Shown piece after piece: positions 6,895-10,334 of a DNA stretch of 10,334 nucleotides. The position numbers and the translations under genes were made by a program. Origin of the DNA: Alphaproteobacteria bacterium (GTDB lineage: Bacteria; Pseudomonadota; Alphaproteobacteria; Sphingomonadales; Sphingomonadaceae); NCBI GenBank assembly GCA_018830415.1, contig JAHJSJ010000134.1, positions 1-10,334 of the forward strand. The letters are read 5' to 3'. Under the pieces are notes generated by a model that was not told the origin of the DNA, did not search any database, and saw only the letters and a program-made list of their open reading frames with translations. Positions within the stretch are counted from its first letter, which is position 1. Each line of letters starts with the position of its first letter.

Positions 6895-7930
6895 CCCCGT
6901 CCCCCTCCACACGCCCGCCCGCCAGCCGGGCGACCCGGACGCGGCGCTGCGCCCGCGCAAGCTGGCCGAATTCGTCGGGCAGGAGGGGGCCAAGGGCAAT
7001 CTCGCTGTCTTCATCGCCGCCGCGCGCGCGCGGGGGGAGGCGATGGATCATACCTTGTTCTTCGGCCCCCCCGGCCTCGGCAAGACCACGCTGGCGCAGA
7101 TCATTGCGGGCGAGCTTGGCGTCGGCTTCCGCGCCACCAGCGGCCCGGTTATCGCCAAGGCGGGCGATCTGGCCGCGCTGCTGACGAACCTCGAACCGCA
7201 TGACGTGCTGTTCATCGACGAAATCCACCGCCTCTCCCCCGTGGTTGAAGAAGTGCTCTACCCCGCGATGGAAGACCGCGCGCTTGATCTGATCATTGGC
7301 GAGGGGCCATCGGCGCGCTCTGTGCGGATCGACCTGCCGCCCTTCACCCTGATCGGAGCCACGACACGGCAGGGCTTGCTGACCACGCCTTTGCGCGACC
7401 GTTTCGGCATCCCCGTAAGGCTCAATTTCTACAGCCATGAGGAATTGGAGCGCGTCGTCACGCGCGCCGCCGGACTGCTCGGTCTCGCGATTGCGCCCGA
7501 CGGCGCGCACGAGATTGCCCGCCGGTCGCGCGGCACCCCGCGCGTGGCCGGACGGCTGCTGCGCCGGGTGCGCGATTTTGCTGATGTCGCGGGCGCGGCC
7601 AGCGTCACCCGCGCCGTGGCGGACGACGCGCTGACCCGGCTGGAGATCGACCGGCTCGGCCTTGACAGCATGGACCGGCGTTACCTCACCATGATCGCCA
7701 CCACCTCCAAGGGTGGCCCGGTGGGGAACGAAACGCTCGCCGCGGGCCTTGCCGAACCGCGCGACACGGTGGAGGAGGTGGTCGAACCCTTCCTCATCCA
7801 GCTTGGCCTGATCGCCCGCACAGCGCGTGGGCGGGTGCTGAATGATGATGGCTGGGCGCATCTGGAACTGGCGCGGCCCGTTGATTCGTCCGCACCGCAG
7901 CAAAGCGGGCTGTTTGACGAAGATGGTTAA
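6887..7930 (+). CDS. ruvB: Holliday junction branch migration ATPase RuvB
   Basis: A 347-residue AAA+ motor that forms hexameric rings on DNA and pulls it through the RuvA-held junction. Visible motifs, in order: Walker A GPPGLGKT (60-67), Walker B LFIDEIH (108-114), sensor 1 around GATT (157-160), the LRDRFG segment (169-174) that holds the arginine finger, and the sensor 2 region RGTPRVAGRLLRR (215-227). The winged-helix C-terminal domain contains GGPVGNETLAAGL (276-288) and PFLIQLGLI (301-309). Length and domains are normal. The ATG at 6887 overlaps the end of the preceding gene by eight bases, which suggests translational coupling; no good ribosome site is close by. ruvA is about 1.9 kb upstream on the same strand, so both subunits may share a transcript despite three intervening genes. 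Confidence 0.97.
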   Translation: MTDPVPLHTPARQPGDPDAALRPRKLAEFVGQEGAKGNLAVFIAAARARGEAMDHTLFFGPPGLGKTTLAQIIAGELGVGFRATSGPVIAKAGDLAALLTNLEPHDVLFIDEIHRLSPVVEEVLYPAMEDRALDLIIGEGPSARSVRIDLPPFTLIGATTRQGLLTTPLRDRFGIPVRLNFYSHEELERVVTRAAGLLGLAIAPDGAHEIARRSRGTPRVAGRLLRRVRDFADVAGAASVTRAVADDALTRLEIDRLGLDSMDRRYLTMIATTSKGGPVGNETLAAGLAEPRDTVEEVVEPFLIQLGLIARTARGRVLNDDGWAHLELARPVDSSAPQQSGLFDEDG

Positions 7931-8087
7931 CGCAGGCCGCTAACCAGCCGCTTGTTTTCGGTGCCAGTTCGGGACAGCGCGCCCGAAATCCCGCGGATCC
8001 GGGCCGAATCCGGGGCGTTGGCGGGCCTTGGCATGGTTAAGCCGATTGCCCGGTGGCGGTTTCTGACCTCAAAAGCAGGTTGGTTTT

Positions 8088-8095
8088 GGGGGAGG
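8088..8095 (+). promoter_or_regulatory. Strong Shine-Dalgarno in front of the alternative ATG at 8101
   Basis: GGGGGAGG ends five bases before an ATG at 8101 that is in frame with the serine-rich gene. If used, it would add 14 residues ahead of the ATG at 8143. It is the strongest ribosome site of this gene, so the longer product must be considered. Confidence 0.6.
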
Positions 8096-8142
8096 TGCGG
8101 ATGGTCTGCATTCCCAGCCACAGGCAAACAGGGTTAACGACT

Positions 8143-9438
8143 ATGTCGCTCAAACTGGCCATCGCAAAGCTTTCCGCTGCTGCTGCGGGTGTTGCATTGT
8201 TGCAGGGCGGCGCGGTGCGCGTGGCCGAGCCGATGAATACCGACGCGCCGGAGTTCAGCTCGGAAATTGATGGCAAGCTGATCGCGGTCGATCCGCAGAC
8301 CGGCGCGCGCTATATCAAGACCCGCACCCGCGATCTGCCGCCGCCCGAACAGCGCCGCCGCCGGATTGTCGAACGCACGGTTGAATGCCAGCCGGTCGCC
8401 CCCGGTGCGGTCGGCGTGCCGAGCGTGCCTGCTGGCGCGGTTGAGGCCTATTTGGATCCCATTGAATGCCCGCCGATTGCGCAGATCGCCTATATGCCGG
8501 CCCCGCTGCCCCCGCTTCCGCCGATTTCGGGTGGCGGTGGCCCCGTAGGCGGCTTTGGCGGTTACGGCGGCGGGCTGGGCTTTGGCGGCGGCTTTGGTGG
8601 CGGCTTCTTTGGCGGCTTCTTCGGCGGCGGTGGTTCGTCGTCGGGCGACGTGTCGGTTTCAACCACCACCAGCACCAGCGGCGGCGGTGAAGGCAGCAGC
8701 GGGGTTGTGGTCAATGTCGACATCGACAATTCGACCTCGACCACTTCGTCTTCGGGCCAGATCAGCAGCTCCACCACCTCGTCCACCGGACAGATCAGCT
8801 CATCGACTGGTCAGGTTTCGACTTCGACCTCAACCGGGACGGTGTCGAGCAGCACCGGAGCGGTTTCGTCGTCGGGCAATGTCTCGTCGTCGACCGGAGC
8901 GGTGTCGAGTTCGGGCGATGTCAGTTCGTCGACCGGGGCTGTGTCGAGTTCCACCGGCGCGGTTTCCAGCTCCACTGGCGGCGTGTCCAGTTCCTCGGGC
9001 AACGTCTCAAGCTCGTCCGGCAATGTTTCCAGCTCTTCGGGCAATGTCAGTTCTTCGACCGGCGCGGTTTCGAGTTCGTCGTCGTCATCTTCGTCCTCAT
9101 CCTCGTCGTCGAGTTCCTCCTCGTCGTCCTCGTCGAGCTCATCGGGAGGCGCCACCAGCGGCGGTAGCACCTCGGGCGATCTGACCAGCAGCACCAGCAG
9201 CAGCACATCCTCGTCGTCCTCCTCGTCGAGCAGCACCAGCGGATCGTCAGGCAGCAGTGGGTCGTCGGGATCGAGCTCGTCGTCGAGCAGCAGCAGTTCT
9301 TCCTCGTCCTCCTCGTCGAGCAGCGGTAGCACCTCTGGCGGTCACGAAGTTCCCGCTCCGCCGATGATGATCCTGTTCGGCCTTGCCGCCGCCGCGATCC
9401 TCGGCCGGCGCAAGTTCATCGGCGCGTTGACCGCCTGA
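8143..9438 (+). CDS. Serine-rich repeat surface protein with PEP-CTERM-like sorting tail
   Basis: A product of 431 residues from the ATG at 8143, or 445 from the ATG at 8101, which has the better ribosome site. Regions in order: a weak signal-like segment (about 5-25); a non-repetitive N-terminal domain (30-128) with two cysteines (82, 109) and Pro-rich stretches; a Gly/Phe-rich hinge (129-168); a Ser/Thr/Gly-rich region (165-398) with eleven repeats of SSSTGAV or SSSSGNV type (235-309), 25 consecutive Ser (310-334) and 18 consecutive Ser (377-394). The tail is EVPAPP (402-407), a hydrophobic helix (408-420) and a basic GRRKF end (421-425). That three-part tail matches PEP-CTERM signals recognised by exosortase, with VPAPP in place of VPEP. 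Such proteins are linked to exopolysaccharide and biofilm export, and the Ser/Thr tract is a plausible glycosylation platform. A terminator follows. The sorting role is inferred; no exosortase gene is in the window. Confidence 0.85.
   Translation: MSLKLAIAKLSAAAAGVALLQGGAVRVAEPMNTDAPEFSSEIDGKLIAVDPQTGARYIKTRTRDLPPPEQRRRRIVERTVECQPVAPGAVGVPSVPAGAVEAYLDPIECPPIAQIAYMPAPLPPLPPISGGGGPVGGFGGYGGGLGFGGGFGGGFFGGFFGGGGSSSGDVSVSTTTSTSGGGEGSSGVVVNVDIDNSTSTTSSSGQISSSTTSSTGQISSSTGQVSTSTSTGTVSSSTGAVSSSGNVSSSTGAVSSSGDVSSSTGAVSSSTGAVSSSTGGVSSSSGNVSSSSGNVSSSSGNVSSSTGAVSSSSSSSSSSSSSSSSSSSSSSSSSGGATSGGSTSGDLTSSTSSSTSSSSSSSSSTSGSSGSSGSSGSSSSSSSSSSSSSSSSSSGSTSGGHEVPAPPMMILFGLAAAAILGRRKFIGALTA
8845..9069 (+). repeat. 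Eleven in-frame tandem repeats encoding SSS(S/T)G(A/N)V units
   Basis: Eleven units of six or seven residues follow one another without a break. Nine have seven residues (SSSTGAV, SSSTGGV or SSSSGNV) and two have six (SSSGNV, SSSGDV). The DNA of the units is only partly alike because serine, valine and glycine codons vary from unit to unit. Confidence 0.9.
9070..9144 (+). repeat. Poly-serine tract, 25 consecutive Ser codons
   Basis: The 25 codons are 13 TCG, 5 TCC, 3 TCA, 2 AGT, 1 TCT and 1 AGC, so all six serine codons occur. This makes the plus strand strongly pyrimidine-rich. A second run of 18 Ser codons lies at 9271-9324. Confidence 0.9.
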
Positions 9439-9473
9439 GGGCGACAACGCAATCACGCTTGCACTGCAAGCTG

Positions 9474-9507
9474 AAAGGGCGGCACCGGGGGGAGCCGCCC
9501 TTTCTTT
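9474..9507 (+). terminator. Intrinsic terminator after the serine-rich gene
   Basis: A perfect ten-pair stem (9474-9483 with 9494-9503) with a ten-base G-rich loop is followed by a TTTCTTTAT tract. It lies 35 bases after the stop at 9438. Because the stem starts with AAA, it could also stop minus-strand transcription coming from the rhodanese gene that ends at 9526. Confidence 0.9.
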
Positions 9508-9525
9508 ATCTGACGGGGGATCGAT

Positions 9526-10023
9526 TCAGCGCGGCGTGACCGGCTGTTGCGCCTGTTCCCAGGCCACGATCCCGCCAGCGAGATGTTCCACGGGCTTGCC
9601 AGTCGCGGCGGACAGTCTTTCGCCCGCAATCGCCGAACGCCTGCCGGTGCGGCAATAGAGCACCACCTCGCGCCCGTCCGACAGGTCGAGCTTCGCCGGG
9701 TCGAACCGGTCAAGCGCAATGTGCTCAGCGCCGGGGATCGCGCCCTCGGCCACTTCGGCATCGGTGCGCACGTCGATCAGCCGGACATTGCCCGCCGCCA
9801 TTCGTGCAGCAAGCTCTGCGGGCGAGAGGTCGATCATAGCGGCGGAAAACGCGGCGGCAGAACCGGCACCCGCACCCGCTGCGTCCGATGTCGCCGCCAT
9901 AGCAAGTTCCGCACCATGCGGGGCTGCGGACGAATCATTGCGATCGCTCGCCCCGCAAGCCGCCAAACCCAGGGCAAGCGGCACAAGACAAGGCAGGCGA
10001 AAGGCGCGGCGGGCAGGCATCAT
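9526..10023 (-). CDS. Rhodanese-domain lipoprotein
   Basis: A 165-residue product. Residues 1-22 are a lipoprotein signal: basic start (MMPARRAFR), hydrophobic core, and lipobox LAAC with Cys23 as the lipid-modified residue. A 40-residue Ala/Gly/Ser linker leads to one rhodanese domain (about 66-160) with LIDVRTDAEVAEGAIPGAEHI and the active-site loop CRTGRRS, Cys124 being the sulfur-accepting cysteine. The domain should sit in the periplasm on a membrane anchor. Rhodaneses transfer sulfur from thiosulfate or other donors to a thiophilic acceptor; the real substrate here is unknown. The frame stays open upstream to 10161, inside acnA, but the signal peptide fixes the start at 10023 or the adjacent ATG at 10020, just after a run of six Gs. 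acnA stops seven bases upstream, so the two are likely one operon. Confidence 0.88.
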   Translation of the reverse strand: MMPARRAFRLPCLVPLALGLAACGASDRNDSSAAPHGAELAMAATSDAAGAGAGSAAAFSAAMIDLSPAELAARMAAGNVRLIDVRTDAEVAEGAIPGAEHIALDRFDPAKLDLSDGREVVLYCRTGRRSAIAGERLSAATGKPVEHLAGGIVAWEQAQQPVTPR

Positions 10024-10030
10024 CCCCCCG

Positions 10031-10334
10031 TCATACCGCAAGTTTGCGCAAGACGTAATGGAGAATCCCGCCGTGGCGGTAATATTCCATCTCGTTGGCG
10101 GTATCGATCCGGCACTGTGCGGTGAAGCTGAACTGCGTGCCATCCTTGCGGGTGACTTCAACCGTGATTTCCTGACTCGGCACCAGATCGGCCAGACCGC
10201 GGATCGAGAAGGTGTCGTCCGCCGTCAGGCACAGCGTTTCGCGGGTGTCGCCGTTCTTGAACTGCAACGGCAGCACGCCCATTCCGACCAGGTTTGAACG
10301 GTGAATGCGTTCAAAACTTTCGACAATCACCATC
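10031..10334 (-). CDS. acnA: Aconitate hydratase A, C-terminal part
   Basis: Only the last 100 or so residues are inside the window; the gene continues past the right edge, and the ATG at 10333 is an internal Met. The piece begins VESFERIHRSNLVGMGVLPLQF, which is the swivel-domain segment of AcnA/IRP-type aconitases carrying substrate-binding Ser and Arg residues. It ends with the family-typical EYYRHGGILHYVLRKL. Aconitase interconverts citrate and isocitrate in the TCA cycle using a 4Fe-4S cluster, whose cysteine ligands lie in the part not seen. The rhodanese lipoprotein gene follows at once on the same strand. Confidence 0.95.
   Translation of the reverse strand, partial: MVIVESFERIHRSNLVGMGVLPLQFKNGDTRETLCLTADDTFSIRGLADLVPSQEITVEVTRKDGTQFSFTAQCRIDTANEMEYYRHGGILHYVLRKLAV

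Noticed and set aside
6872..7903. Minus-strand open frame of 343 codons opposite ruvB
   Set aside because: It is the antisense image of ruvB, whose AAA+ motifs are unmistakable.
7931..8087. Possible small gene, hairpin or promoter in the gap after ruvB
   Set aside because: I found only short GC-rich partial repeats (ATCCGGG twice) and no ribosome-site-supported small frame, clear -35/-10 pair or T-tracted hairpin. I see nothing I can call.
8811..9332. Minus-strand open frame encoding an extremely Asp/Glu/Leu-rich protein of 173 residues
   Set aside because: It is the mirror of the serine repeats: Ser codons read backwards give Asp, Glu and Leu codons. It has no signal or family motif of its own and no ribosome site that I can see.
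9457..9471. 15-base palindrome (GCTTGCA and its mirror around one base)
   Set aside because: It is short, sits directly before the real terminator and has no T-tract. A chance occurrence or a helper stem is enough to explain it.

Overview
The window reads as chromosomal DNA of a GC-rich alphaproteobacterium. A sphingomonad (Sphingomonadales, Erythrobacter-like) is my best guess, based on the protein styles, the PEP-CTERM-like tail on one protein, and a dispersed repeat of a kind I associate with that group. This is an inference, not a database result. Most of the window is ordinary core metabolism and DNA repair. I see no transposase, integrase, phage gene, tRNA, rRNA or CRISPR array.

Left part (1-4179). 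The 3' end of an extended-SDR epimerase/dehydratase gene (+) meets katG (-) at a shared bidirectional terminator. katG encodes a full-length bifunctional catalase-peroxidase with its catalytic residues intact. Upstream of it lies aroC (-), chorismate synthase, with its own hairpin terminator before katG.

Middle part (4180-7930). aroC and ruvA diverge from a 180-base gap that is nearly half filled by an 83-base imperfect palindrome. ruvA is followed on the same strand by a four-helix membrane protein of unknown function, an exported DsrE-family protein, an exported protein of unknown function, and ruvB. The last junctions are overlapping stop/start codons. The Holliday-junction motor genes ruvA and ruvB are therefore separated by three genes with no obvious link to recombination. 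The two unknown genes are clearly poorer in GC than their neighbours. ruvC is not in the window.

Right part (7931-10334). A 431-residue (or 445-residue) exported protein has a short N-terminal domain, a Gly/Phe-rich hinge, eleven Ser-rich 6-7-residue repeats, runs of 25 and 18 consecutive serines, and a PEP-CTERM-like C-terminal sorting signal. It looks like a surface or biofilm-matrix protein. A strong terminator separates it from a minus-strand pair: the 3' end of acnA (aconitase A, cut by the window edge), then, seven bases on, a rhodanese-domain lipoprotein.

I found no convincing new multi-gene system. The most unusual items are the Ser-repeat surface protein, the three genes between ruvA and ruvB, and the palindromic repeat in the aroC/ruvA divergent promoter region.
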